This document shows positions 1-9,438 of a DNA stretch of 14,925 nt, in pieces (position 1 is the first letter of the stretch; each line of letters begins with the position of its first letter). The stretch is taken from the NCBI GenBank assembly GCA_959596505.1, contig CAUFWM010000034.1, positions 1 through 14,925 of the forward strand. Reading direction: 5' to 3'. A program made the position numbers and the translations under genes. Below the pieces are notes generated by a model. It made no database searches. It saw only the letters and a list, made by a program, of their open reading frames with translations, and had not been told where the DNA came from. The stretch is from an uncultured Collinsella sp. (lineage in GTDB: Bacteria > Actinomycetota > Coriobacteriia > Coriobacteriales > Coriobacteriaceae).

Positions 1-1115
1 AGGCCAACGAGGACTGGCTCATCCCCTACTGTGAGTTCATGACCGTCAAAGAGGAATGCGGCCTCAAGGCATTTTGGGAGTGGCCCGCAGAGCTCCGTAC
101 CCGCGGTGAGGCTTCTGCCAAGGTCTGCGCCGCCCATCCCGCGCGCATGCTCTACCACCAGATGACGCAGTACTTCTTCGATCGCCAATGGAGCCGCCTC
201 AAGGCCTATGCCAACGAGCGCGACATCCTGATCATCGGCGACCTGCCCATCTACGTCTCGCGCGACTCCGTCGAGATGTGGGCCACGCCCGAGCTCTTTA
301 AGATCGACACCGCCGGCAATCCCGTGAGCGTCGCTGGCACGCCGCCCGACCAGTTCTCGGCCACCGGCCAGTACTGGGGCAACCCCATCTACGACTGGGA
401 CACCATGGAGTCCGACGGCTTCTCCTGGTGGGAGGGCCGCATTCGCGCCGCCCTCGACATGTACGACGTCATCCGCCTGGATCACTTCCGCGGCTTCGAG
501 GCCTATTGGGAGGTGCCGTTCTCCTCGCCCGATTCGTCCTACGGTTCGTGGACGCAGGGTCCCGGCCTCAAGCTCTTCAAGACGCTCGAGGAAAAGCTCG
601 GCACGCTGCCCATCATCGCCGAGGACCTGGGCTTCCTCACCCCCGGCGTCATCGACATGCGCGACAACTCGGGCTTCCCCGGCATGAAGATCCTGCAGTT
701 TGCCTTTGAGGGCACCAACTCGTACTACCTGCCGCACAACTACATCGCCAACACCGTCGCCTATGTGGGCACCCACGATAACGAGACGGCGCGCGGTTGG
801 TTTGAGGGAACGGCCACCCCGCGCCAGCGCGAGCAGGCAGCCCTGTACACCCATCAGCAGGCCGGCGAACCCATGGCCGATGCGCTCAACCGCACCATCG
901 CCGCCAGCGTGAGCGATACCTGCATCTACACCATGCAGGACCTGCTCAACTTGGGCAACGAGGCGCGCATCAACACCCCTGCCACGCTGGGCGGCAACTG
1001 GACCTGGCGCATGCTCGACGGCGCCATCACCCGCGAGCTCGAGCACAAACTCACCGACTGGACCGAGACCTACTTCCGCATCCCGTCGGAAGCCGAAATC
1101 GAGCTTCCTCAATAG
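1..1115 (+). CDS. malQ: 4-alpha-glucanotransferase (amylomaltase), 5' end outside window
   Basis: Glycoside hydrolase family 77 enzyme that transfers glucan segments between maltodextrins and releases glucose in the cytoplasm. The frame is open from the left edge (first full codon at base 3, reading ANEDWLIPYCEF), so the N-terminal part is missing and the ATG at 39 is internal. The three GH77 catalytic acids are visible: the nucleophile Asp at 480-482 in VIRLDHFRGF, the acid/base Glu at 621-623 in IIAEDLG, and the transition-state Asp at 777-779 in GTHDNETARGW. The C-terminus ends normally with a TAG. A rho-independent terminator follows, so glgP downstream is probably made mostly from a separate transcript, although the two enzymes work in the same pathway: MalQ makes longer dextrins that the phosphorylase then shortens. 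Confidence 0.95.
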   Translation, partial: ANEDWLIPYCEFMTVKEECGLKAFWEWPAELRTRGEASAKVCAAHPARMLYHQMTQYFFDRQWSRLKAYANERDILIIGDLPIYVSRDSVEMWATPELFKIDTAGNPVSVAGTPPDQFSATGQYWGNPIYDWDTMESDGFSWWEGRIRAALDMYDVIRLDHFRGFEAYWEVPFSSPDSSYGSWTQGPGLKLFKTLEEKLGTLPIIAEDLGFLTPGVIDMRDNSGFPGMKILQFAFEGTNSYYLPHNYIANTVAYVGTHDNETARGWFEGTATPRQREQAALYTHQQAGEPMADALNRTIAASVSDTCIYTMQDLLNLGNEARINTPATLGGNWTWRMLDGAITRELEHKLTDWTETYFRIPSEAEIELPQ

Positions 1116-1163
1116 GAGCTACCGCGCCCGACCCCTCCCCACCGTGCGGACGCGCTTGCTTTT

Positions 1164-1205
1164 CCCGCGCGAGGCCACCCCAATCCCCTCGCGCGGGCTT
1201 CTTTT
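1164..1205 (+). terminator. Rho-independent terminator of malQ
   Basis: A perfect 11-bp GC-rich stem (CCCGCGCGAGG at 1164-1174 with CCTCGCGCGGG at 1187-1197) with a 12-base loop is followed by CTTCTTTT. It lies between malQ and glgP. Confidence 0.85.
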
Positions 1206-1244
1206 GAATATCTGACATGTCGTCAACTCACCACAGGAGGAAAC

Positions 1245-3512
<2,268 letters not shown>

Positions 3513-3540
3513 TTTCGTTTTCTTTACCCATCCTCTTGAA

Positions 3541-3572
3541 AGCGGAGTCGTGGCAACGCGGCTCCGCTTTTT
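3541..3572 (+). terminator. Rho-independent terminator of glgP
   Basis: A 12-bp stem (3541-3552 with 3557-3568, including two G-U pairs that favour the plus-strand RNA) is capped by a GCAA (GNRA) tetraloop and followed by TTTTT at 3568-3572, 28 bases after the glgP stop codon. Confidence 0.9.
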
Positions 3573-3607
3573 GTGCCCATACGCCGGCCTGTGATTTGTC
3601 TCGACTA

Positions 3608-3910
3608 AACAATCTCGACCTGTAACACCTAGCCGGCAAAACTGGGTCTACCTGTTACAGATCAAGACAAACGAAATTGTCCCGATGGACTGTCTCAATC
3701 TGTAACAGATAACCGCTGGAATCGGGCCTACCTGTTACAGAATGAGACAGACGGGCAAGGCGGCTAATACAATCTCGTTCTGTAACAGGTAGCTGCCGAA
3801 ATCAGCCTCCCGTGTTACAGATCGAGATGAAAGGATAGGCAGCTCGATGCTGTCTCAATCTGTAACATCTAGACCCAATTTGGCCCTCCTCCTGTTACAG
3901 ATTGAGACAA
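3608..3910. repeat. Array of four imperfect hairpin units at an exact 80-bp period
   Basis: Each unit carries TGTAACA (starts 3621, 3701, 3781, 3861) and, 32 bases on, TGTTACA (starts 3653, 3733, 3813, 3893). Both series step by exactly 80. The half-sites extend to the 9-mer CTGTWACAG, itself a near-palindrome; five of eight are exact and three have one changed outer base. Outside them lie arms of the type TGTCTCAATC and ATTGAGACA, so each unit folds into an approximately 17-18-bp stem with a 25-base variable interior. Units 2 and 4 share TGTCTCAATCTGTAACA; units 1 and 3 share AATCTCG at the same place, giving an A-B-A-B pattern. The array sits after the glgP terminator and before the ABC-operon terminator of the opposite strand, so it is unlikely to be a promoter operator. 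It resembles REP/BIME-type extragenic palindromes. It is not a CRISPR: the conserved parts are palindromic half-sites, the variable parts are diverged copies rather than unrelated spacers, and no cas genes are visible. Confidence 0.9.
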
Positions 3911-3933
3911 ACTGACAGACGAACGGTCCCAAC

Positions 3934-3977
3934 ACAAAGAAAGGCTCCCCTCTCGCCCAGTGGACGGGAGGGGAGTC
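3934..3977 (-). terminator. Terminator of the ABC importer operon
   Basis: On the minus strand a 16-position stem with two mismatches (plus coordinates 3962-3977 with 3943-3958; core CTCCCCTC/GAGGGGAG) is followed by the T-rich TTTCTTTGT. It lies about 70 bases beyond the msmK stop codon. The stem could also act weakly in the plus direction. Confidence 0.8.
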
Positions 3978-4047
3978 TTATATGTGACCGCGGCAAAAGG
4001 ATGGCAATACCGCAGTCGCCCAAAGGGAGGGCCTGGATGCACCGGGC

Positions 4048-5247
4048 CTAGATAAGGTTCTTGCCAGACACCTTATCGAAGAGATGGGTCGCGTTCTTCT
4101 CGAACTTGAACCAGATGGAGTCGCCCGCCTTGAGCGCACCCTTGGCCTCAAGGTCGACAACGGGAATGATCAGGACGAACTGGCCATCGGGAGCGGTCAC
4201 GTGGACATGCTCGGTCGAACCCATGAGCTCGGTCACCTCGACGGTACCCTGGAGCGCACCCTCCTCGCCCTTGTCGGCAAGCAGAATCTGCTCGGGGCGC
4301 ACGCCGGCCGTAATCTCCTTCACGTCGCCGCCGTCCCAGTTGAGAGCAAGCTGAGAGCAGGTCTCGGGGGCGAGCGCCACGTTCATATCCTCGGTCTTGA
4401 CGGTGAAGCCGTTGCCCGAGCGCGCCAGCTGGGCATCGAAGAAGTTCATCTGCGGCACGCCGATAAAGCCGGCAACGAAGATGTTCGCGGGATGGTTGAA
4501 GACCTCCTGCGGGGTGGCGATCTGCTGGACGACGCCGTCCTTCATGACCACAATGCGATCGCCGAGGGTCATGGCCTCGGTCTGGTCGTGGGTGACGTAG
4601 ATGAACGTGCCCTTGATCTCGTGGCGCAGCTTGATGAGCTCGGCACGCATCTGGTTACGCAGCTTGGCGTCCAGGTTGGACAGCGGCTCGTCCATCAGGA
4701 AGACCTTAGGATCACGCACGATGGCGCGGCCGATAGCGACACGCTGACGCTGGCCGCCCGAAAGCGCCTTGGGCTTACGGTCGAGGTACTCGGTGATACC
4801 CAAGATCTCGGCAGCGGAGCGAACCTTACGGTCGATCTCGTCCTTGGGGACCTTCTTGAGCTCAAGCGTAAACGCCATGTTCTCGTACACCGTCATGTTG
4901 GGGTACAGAGCGTAGCTCTGGAACACCATGGCGATGTCGCGGTCCTTGGGAGCGACGTCGTTGACGCGCTTGCCGTCGATGAACACGTCACCCGAGGTGA
5001 TGTCCTCCAGGCCAGCAACCATGCGCATCGTCGTGGACTTACCGCAGCCAGACGGGCCAACGAGGACGACGAACTCCTGGTCGTGAACGGTGAGGTTAAA
5101 GTCCTCAACAGCGAGCACGCCATCCTCGGTAACCTTGAGGTTGTGCTTCTTCTCCTCGGTCTTCTTCTTTTTGCCAAAGAAGCCCTTCTTTTTGGACTCG
5201 GTGTTGGGATACACCTTCTGAACATGTTTGAGAACGATCTCGGCCAT
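4048..5247 (-). CDS. msmK: ABC sugar importer ATPase, MsmK/UgpC/MalK type
   Basis: Cytoplasmic ATPase that powers the neighbouring sugar permease. The 399-residue product shows Walker A GPSGCGKST (64-72), Q-loop Gln110, signature LSGGQRQRVAIGRA (162-175), Walker B VFLMDEP (182-188), D-loop SNLD and H-loop His220 in YVTHDQTEAM, followed by the C-terminal TOBE/MalK-type regulatory domain with GVRPEQ (316-321). Start chosen at 5247 (MAEIVLKHVQKVYP, AAAGG seven bases upstream); longer versions would run into malG. Odd point: residues 18-35 form a lysine-rich insertion (KKKGFFGKKKKTEEKK) between the first two strands of the nucleotide-binding domain. It is the last gene of the operon, 67 bases after malG, with a hairpin in the gap. 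MsmK-type ATPases often serve several importers, so it may work beyond this operon. Confidence 0.95.
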   Translation of the reverse strand: MAEIVLKHVQKVYPNTESKKKGFFGKKKKTEEKKHNLKVTEDGVLAVEDFNLTVHDQEFVVLVGPSGCGKSTTMRMVAGLEDITSGDVFIDGKRVNDVAPKDRDIAMVFQSYALYPNMTVYENMAFTLELKKVPKDEIDRKVRSAAEILGITEYLDRKPKALSGGQRQRVAIGRAIVRDPKVFLMDEPLSNLDAKLRNQMRAELIKLRHEIKGTFIYVTHDQTEAMTLGDRIVVMKDGVVQQIATPQEVFNHPANIFVAGFIGVPQMNFFDAQLARSGNGFTVKTEDMNVALAPETCSQLALNWDGGDVKEITAGVRPEQILLADKGEEGALQGTVEVTELMGSTEHVHVTAPDGQFVLIIPVVDLEAKGALKAGDSIWFKFEKNATHLFDKVSGKNLI

Positions 5248-5264
5248 GTCTTTACCTTTCGATA

Positions 5265-5290
5265 TGCGGCACCATGTTGAGGGCGCCGCA
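5265..5290 (-). other. Intercistronic hairpin between malG and msmK
   Basis: On the minus strand a 9-bp stem (5290-5282 with 5273-5265, one G-U pair) with an 8-base loop lies between the malG stop and the msmK ribosome-binding site. No T-run follows, so it is more likely an mRNA processing or stability element than a terminator. Confidence 0.5.
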
Positions 5291-5314
5291 GAAACTTGCA
5301 AAACAGTTACGGCA

Positions 5315-6154
5315 TCAGCCCTTGACGGCACCTGCCACCACGCCGTCGATGATGTACTTCTGGCAGAGGATGTACATGACGACGATGGGGACAACGACCA
5401 TCATGATGCAAGCCATCATGGGGCCGAGCTCGACGTGGCCGTAGCCGCCGCGGAAGTACTGGATCAAGATAGGAATGGTCTTGTACTTGGTGGAGTCGAG
5501 CGTAAGGTAGGGCAGCAGGTAGTCGTTCCAGACCCACATGGTCTCGAGAATGCCGACCGAAAGATAGGTGGGCTTCATGATGGGAAGGACGATCTTAAAG
5601 AACACCTGGACCGGGTTGCAGCCGTCGATCATGGCCGCCTCCTCGATCTCGAGTGGGATGTTCTTTACAAAGCCGGCGAACATAAAGACCGCCAGGCCCG
5701 CGCCAAAGCCGAGATAGATAAAGCAGATGTTAAACGGCGTGTTGAAGCCGATGCGGTCCGCGAGGTTGGACAGCGTGAACATGAGCATCTGGAACGGCAC
5801 GACCATCGAGAAGACGAACAGGTAATAGAAGAAGTTCGAGATCTTGCTGTTGACGCGCACTACGTACCAAGCACACATGGAGCAGCACACCAGAATCAGC
5901 ACGACCGACGTAACCGTGATGATGAGCGAGTACATAAATGCCGAGGCAAAGCCCTGCTCGTTAAGGGCATGCATGTAGTTTGCGAGGCCGTTGAACGTCT
6001 CGGGCGTGAGCAGATCGAATGCCGTGGTGGTGCTGATTGCAGTTGCCTTTTTAAAGGAATTGAGCGCGATCATGAACACGGGGTAGATCCACGCGAGCGA
6101 CAGGATCGTAAAGAAAATCGAGAGCGCGCGGTTGATAGCCTTATCGCGTTTCAT
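5315..6154 (-). CDS. malG: ABC sugar importer permease, MalG/CUT1 family
   Basis: Inner-membrane permease subunit, 279 residues, of a carbohydrate-uptake (CUT1) importer. About six hydrophobic segments are visible (for example residues 11-31 and 75-97). The cytoplasmic EAA loop that docks on the ATPase reads EEAAMIDGCNPVQVFFKIVLP-like at 171-191, and the protein ends with YIIDGVVAGAVKG, a typical MalG-class C-terminus. The ATG overlaps the malF stop by one base (TAATG at 6156-6152), with AGGAGG about ten bases upstream inside the malF 3' end, so translation is probably coupled. Sugar specificity cannot be told from this subunit. Confidence 0.94.
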   Translation of the reverse strand: MKRDKAINRALSIFFTILSLAWIYPVFMIALNSFKKATAISTTTAFDLLTPETFNGLANYMHALNEQGFASAFMYSLIITVTSVVLILVCCSMCAWYVVRVNSKISNFFYYLFVFSMVVPFQMLMFTLSNLADRIGFNTPFNICFIYLGFGAGLAVFMFAGFVKNIPLEIEEAAMIDGCNPVQVFFKIVLPIMKPTYLSVGILETMWVWNDYLLPYLTLDSTKYKTIPILIQYFRGGYGHVELGPMMACIMMVVVPIVVMYILCQKYIIDGVVAGAVKG

Positions 6155-7008
6155 TACTGCTGCACCTCCTTGGACCTCGTGGCCTTAAGCTGAATCATGG
6201 AGATGGCTACGACCAGGATGCAGAAGATAACCGCCTTGGCCTGACCGATGCCCTGCCATGCGATACCGGCACGCGAATAGAACGTGTTGTAGATGTTCAG
6301 GGCGAGCATCTCGGTGGAGTGCGCGGGGGCGCCGCCGGTAAGGGCGAGGTTCTGGTCGAACAGCTTAAAGCCGTTGGTGATGGACAGGAACAGGCAGATG
6401 GTGATGGTCGGCATCAGGTTGGGGATCTTAACCTTCCAAAACGTCTGCCATGCCGTGGCACCGTCGACCTTGGCGGCCTCGATGTAGTCGGACGGAATGG
6501 ACTGCAGACCAGCGATGTAGATGATCATCATGTAGCCGACCTGCTGCCACAGGGTCAGGATGATAAGGCCCCAGAAGCCGGCAGCGGAGTTAAGGGCAAT
6601 GAGCTGGGCGCCCACGTTGGAGAGCAGGCAGTTGATCAGGATCTGCCAGATGTAGCCCAACACGATGCCGCCGATCAGGTTAGGCATAAAGAAGATCGTA
6701 CGGAAGATGTTGGTGCCTTTGAGCGCCTTGCGGGTGAGCGCCTGCGCAATTGCCAGGGCGATCACGTTGATGAGCACCGTCGACAGGAAGGCAAACGCCA
6801 CGGTAAAGAAGAACGACGTGGCAAACTGCGGATCGGACAGCGCGCGCACGTAGTTCGCGATACCGACAAAGTGCGCGTTGTTAATGGTAATAAACTGGCA
6901 GAACGAGAGATAGAAACCCTGGATAAAGGGGATCACGAACCCGATCATAAACGCCAGGCACGTGGGCAGCATAAAGAGCGGCCACCAGCGCTTGAGTGCT
7001 TTGCCCAT
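6154..7008 (-). CDS. malF: ABC sugar importer permease, MalF/CUT1 family
   Basis: First permease subunit of the importer, 284 residues with about six membrane segments, beginning at residues 8-31 after a short basic N-terminus (MGKALKRWW). The EAA loop is at about 176-196 (IEAAKVDGATAWQTFWKVKIP-like). It is short and lacks the large periplasmic P2 loop of E. coli MalF, matching the Gram-positive MsmF/LacF/UgpA-like type. The start at 7008 has AAAGGA about nine bases upstream. It follows the binding-protein gene after an 87-base gap containing a strong hairpin and overlaps malG by one base. Confidence 0.94.
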   Translation of the reverse strand: MGKALKRWWPLFMLPTCLAFMIGFVIPFIQGFYLSFCQFITINNAHFVGIANYVRALSDPQFATSFFFTVAFAFLSTVLINVIALAIAQALTRKALKGTNIFRTIFFMPNLIGGIVLGYIWQILINCLLSNVGAQLIALNSAAGFWGLIILTLWQQVGYMMIIYIAGLQSIPSDYIEAAKVDGATAWQTFWKVKIPNLMPTITICLFLSITNGFKLFDQNLALTGGAPAHSTEMLALNIYNTFYSRAGIAWQGIGQAKAVIFCILVVAISMIQLKATRSKEVQQ

Positions 7009-7028
7009 AAAAGGGTCCTTTCAATATG

Positions 7029-7064
7029 CAGGGGGCGGGCAAACCAACGTCTGCCCGCCCCCTG
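7029..7064 (-). other. Strong GC hairpin between the binding-protein gene and malF
   Basis: A perfect 13-bp inverted repeat (CAGGGGGCGGGCA at 7029-7041 with its complement at 7052-7064) and a 10-base loop. No T-run follows on the minus strand, so it is probably a 3'-end stabiliser or partial attenuator that lets the binding protein be made in excess over the permeases, as known for the E. coli malE-malF REP region. The function here is inferred. Confidence 0.75.
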
Positions 7065-7095
7065 TCGCTAATCAGATAGCTTGGGCAGCAACTGC

Positions 7096-8412
7096 TTACT
7101 CAGAAGCAGCCTTCTCGGTCTTCCAGCCATCGACGAAGGCGTTCTTGACGCCGTCCCACTTGCTGTTGTCGGCAGCATAGGCGATCAGAGCCTGCTTGAG
7201 GTTCTTCTTCCACTCCTCAGAGGGGATGTAGACGAAGTCCCAAGCAACGGTCTTCTTGCCGTCCTTGGCCATGGCAACGGCCTGCTGCGAGAAGACGTTG
7301 GTGGTCTCCTTGGCGCTCTTGAACGGAGCGGTCAGACCCATCTTGTCGGCGATGATGCTGGTCGGGGTGTCAGCGGTGACGCACCAGTACATGAAGTCCT
7401 CGGTGGCCTTCTGAGCATCCTCGGAAGCCTGGGAGCTCACGCACCAGTAGTTCTCGCCGCCGGAGCACAGGCCCTGGTTCTCCTCGCCGTCGACGCCGAT
7501 GTAAATCGGCAGCATGCCGAGCTGGTCGTCGGTCATACCGGCCTTGGTGAGGTCAGCGTATGCCCAAGAGCCGTTCTGATAGAAGACGGCCTTGCCGGTT
7601 GCGAACTCGTTGGTGGCGTCGTCGCCGGTCTTGGAGGCAAGCTGCGAAGGATCGCAGGTGGAGTCGGTGATGTACAGGTCGAAAATCTGCTTAAAGTTGT
7701 CGAGATACTCGCCCTTGATCTCGTCGTCCTCCTGGTTGTGCTCCTTCTCGAACTCGTAGTAGAGCGGGAGGTTGGCGAGGTGGGTGGTGTAGCGCCAGCT
7801 GGAGGAGTCATCCATGCCGGCAGAAGTGAAGGCACCCTCAACGCCAAGCTCGTCCTTGCGGGCCTGGATGTCGTCAGCACAAGCCTTCAGCTTGTCGAAG
7901 GAGTTGATGTCCTCGGCCTTGTAGCCTGCCTTCTCGAGCAGCTGCTTGTTGTAGATGATGCCGTAGCTCTCCTGGACCCAGTCGATACCCAGATCCTTGC
8001 CATCGGACTGCAGAGCCAGGGAGTCGTCAATGAGCTCACCGCGGAGCTTGGTATCGGACAGGTCGGCGCAGTAATCCTTCCAGTTCTTAAGACCGGTGGG
8101 GCCGTTGACCTGGAACAGGGTCGGAGCGGAGCTCTTGGACATCTCGGACTTGAGCTTCTCCTCGTAGGTGTTGGAGGCGGCGGTCACGATCTTGACCTCG
8201 ACGCCCTTCTCCTCCTTGTACGCCTTGGCGATCTCCTTCCACTCCTTGTCGACCTCGGGCTTAAATTGGAGGAAGTAAACCTCGGCAGCGTCACCAGAAG
8301 CAGAGGAGCCGGAGCCGGCGGAGCCACCGCAGCCCACGAGACCCAGACCAAGAACCGCAGCCGCGGAACCAGCAAAGCCCAGGAACTGCCTTCTGCTCAT
8401 TTCGTTCTTCAT
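7096..8412 (-). CDS. malE: Extracellular sugar-binding lipoprotein of the ABC importer
   Basis: Family-1 solute-binding protein of about 438 residues that captures the sugar outside the membrane. The N-terminus MKNEMSRRQFLGFAG... carries a twin-arginine-like motif (SRRQFLG, residues 6-12), a hydrophobic stretch and the lipobox LVGC with lipidated Cys28, then a Ser/Gly linker. Export by Tat followed by lipid anchoring is likely. The start at 8412 has GGTGG six bases upstream; a GTG at 8430 and the ATG at 8400 are less likely alternatives. The body shows binding-protein features such as ESYGIIYNKQLLEKAG, FATGKAVFYQNGSWAY and a late WDFVYIPSEEW segment. It is the first gene of the operon. The ligand is unknown; maltodextrin is suggested only by nearby malQ and glgP, so the symbol is provisional. 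Confidence 0.93.
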   Translation of the reverse strand: MKNEMSRRQFLGFAGSAAAVLGLGLVGCGGSAGSGSSASGDAAEVYFLQFKPEVDKEWKEIAKAYKEEKGVEVKIVTAASNTYEEKLKSEMSKSSAPTLFQVNGPTGLKNWKDYCADLSDTKLRGELIDDSLALQSDGKDLGIDWVQESYGIIYNKQLLEKAGYKAEDINSFDKLKACADDIQARKDELGVEGAFTSAGMDDSSSWRYTTHLANLPLYYEFEKEHNQEDDEIKGEYLDNFKQIFDLYITDSTCDPSQLASKTGDDATNEFATGKAVFYQNGSWAYADLTKAGMTDDQLGMLPIYIGVDGEENQGLCSGGENYWCVSSQASEDAQKATEDFMYWCVTADTPTSIIADKMGLTAPFKSAKETTNVFSQQAVAMAKDGKKTVAWDFVYIPSEEWKKNLKQALIAYAADNSKWDGVKNAFVDGWKTEKAASE

Positions 8413-8435
8413 TACAATCCACCCTTTCACACCGT

Positions 8436-8486
8436 GGCGGCACCCTTTGCCGCCGCCTTCGGAGATTGGCTCGGGGACTTTGCCCC
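8436..8486 (-). other. Two short hairpins in the leader of the ABC operon
   Basis: Between the candidate promoter zone and the binding-protein start, two small GC stems can form: GGCGGC with GCCGCC (8436-8441 and 8449-8454, with an alternative partner at 8452-8457) and GGGG with CCCC (8473-8476 and 8483-8486). They would lie in a 5' leader of about 100 bases. No known riboswitch fold was recognised. Confidence 0.3.
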
Positions 8487-8516
8487 TTTTGCTGATTTGT
8501 ACGATACGCTATTTGG

Positions 8517-8616
8517 CTAGTTGTTTGAACAAGTATTACTAGAGCGGTAGAAAAACTTCGGTGAACGGTAATTTCAACTTGATACTTGACAAGTTTTGTA
8601 TAAACAATTATTTGTT
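8517..8616 (-). promoter_or_regulatory. Promoter and operator zone of the ABC operon
   Basis: This AT-rich stretch upstream of the binding-protein gene holds several short dyads. TTGTTTGAACAA (8521-8532) and TTGTATAAACAA (8596-8607) both have the form TTGT-N4-ACAA and fit the decamer TTGTWTRAAC that also occurs beside the regulator and the PTS gene. AACAA-TTAT-TTGTT (8603-8616, reading through 8607/8612) overlaps the second site, and ACTTGACAAGT is at 8584-8594. A possible minus-strand promoter is TTGTTT, 17 bases, TATCAA around 8607-8579; it is weak. The sites resemble TreR-type GntR operators as I recall them (TTGTATATACAA), in line with the regulator next door. Confidence 0.55.
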
Positions 8617-8629
8617 ATCGAATGCAGAG

Positions 8630-8676
8630 AAAACGCCCGGTCAAGCCGATGCATCGTCGGTTTGACCGGGCGTTTT
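8630..8676 (-). terminator. Terminator after the GntR regulator gene
   Basis: A 20-bp stem with a single G-U pair (8630-8649 with 8657-8676) and a 7-base loop has A-runs outside on the left and T-runs on the right, so it can work in both directions. It separates the regulator from the ABC operon, which therefore needs its own promoter. Confidence 0.85.
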
Positions 8677-8718
8677 CGCTTTGAGGGCATGAGTCTCGTC
8701 AGGCTGCGAGCTAGCCGG

Positions 8719-9438
8719 CTATCGCTTGGAGTTGACGCGGTAATGGAAGATCTCGGGATGCGTGCGGGCATGCGTGACCTCGAACAAGATGCCGTCCGAG
8801 GTGTACGACTGGCTCTCCATGACGGCAACGCAGTTGTATTTGCCGAGGTCAAGATAGCTGCAGTCCTCATCGTTGGCGAGCTCGACACTCACCGTACGAC
8901 GGCTCGCCATCACTTTGACACCGCGCTTGTGCTCCAGATAGCCGTAAATAGAATCTGCCGCGATCTCGGGAGTCAGGCCCTTGGCGATCGACGCCAAAAA
9001 ATAGCCATGGTCCACTTGGCGCGCATTGCCGTTGAGGCTTCGGACACGCACCACGCGAATCAACTCCTCGCCCACCTTAAAGCCCAGGCGACGAGAGAGT
9101 TGCTCAGTGCAAATCAAATGTTCAAAAGACTTGACCTCGGTCGATGCGACGGCATTGTTGCGCTTTGCGAACTCGCCAAACGACTCAACCTCTTCGAGTG
9201 CGCCCAGCATGTCGGTTTCGCCCTTGAGCCAAATAACGCGCACGCCCTTACCGTGTATAGGCTGCACAAACATCTGGTCGGCCAGCATGCTCAAGGCGCG
9301 TCGAACGGTATTACGCGTGCAGCCAAACTCCGCGGTCAGCTCGGCTTCGGTTGGCAGCATCTCCTGAAACGCATAAGTCCCGTTAATGATGCGCGAACGG
9401 ATCTCGCGGTAGATTCCTTCGTAAATCGCTTTTGGCAT
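8719..9438 (-). CDS. GntR-family transcriptional regulator, HutC/TreR-like
   Basis: A 239-residue DNA-binding repressor. The N-terminal winged helix-turn-helix covers about residues 5-70 (YEGIYREIRSRIINGTY, LPTEAELTAEFGCTRNTVRR, HGKGVRVI), and a UTRA ligand-binding domain fills about 90-237, ending FEVTHARTHPEIFHYRV. The linker segment with ESFGEFAKR resembles the trehalose repressor TreR, whose inducer is a sugar phosphate; that would suit control of a PTS that produces a phosphorylated alpha-glucoside. Start at 9438 with GAGGTG six bases upstream. It is divergent from the PTS fusion gene and lies upstream of the ABC operon on the same strand. The TTGTWTRAAC sites at all three upstream regions make it the likely controller of both transport systems and of itself. 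The exact inducer is not known. Confidence 0.92.
   Translation of the reverse strand: MPKAIYEGIYREIRSRIINGTYAFQEMLPTEAELTAEFGCTRNTVRRALSMLADQMFVQPIHGKGVRVIWLKGETDMLGALEEVESFGEFAKRNNAVASTEVKSFEHLICTEQLSRRLGFKVGEELIRVVRVRSLNGNARQVDHGYFLASIAKGLTPEIAADSIYGYLEHKRGVKVMASRRTVSVELANDEDCSYLDLGKYNCVAVMESQSYTSDGILFEVTHARTHPEIFHYRVNSKR

Noticed and set aside
39..1115. ATG at 39 as the true start of malQ
   Set aside because: The frame continues upstream to the window edge with conserved GH77 sequence (WLIPYCEF), so this Met is internal.
3608..3910. CRISPR array
   Set aside because: Regular spacing suggested it, but the conserved parts are short palindromic half-sites, the intervals are diverged copies of each other, and there are no cas genes.
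4084..5280. 398-codon plus-strand frame opposite msmK
   Set aside because: Antisense shadow of a gene with intact ATPase motifs; the translation is His/Asp/Leu-rich with no domain.
5248..5394. Longer N-terminus of the ATPase, starting at 5394
   Set aside because: It would overlap the malG 3' end by 80 bases and adds Ser-rich sequence with no homology; a good start with a ribosome-binding site exists at 5247.
7081..8520. 479-codon plus-strand frame opposite the binding-protein gene
   Set aside because: Antisense shadow; low-complexity V/L/G sequence and no ribosome-binding site.
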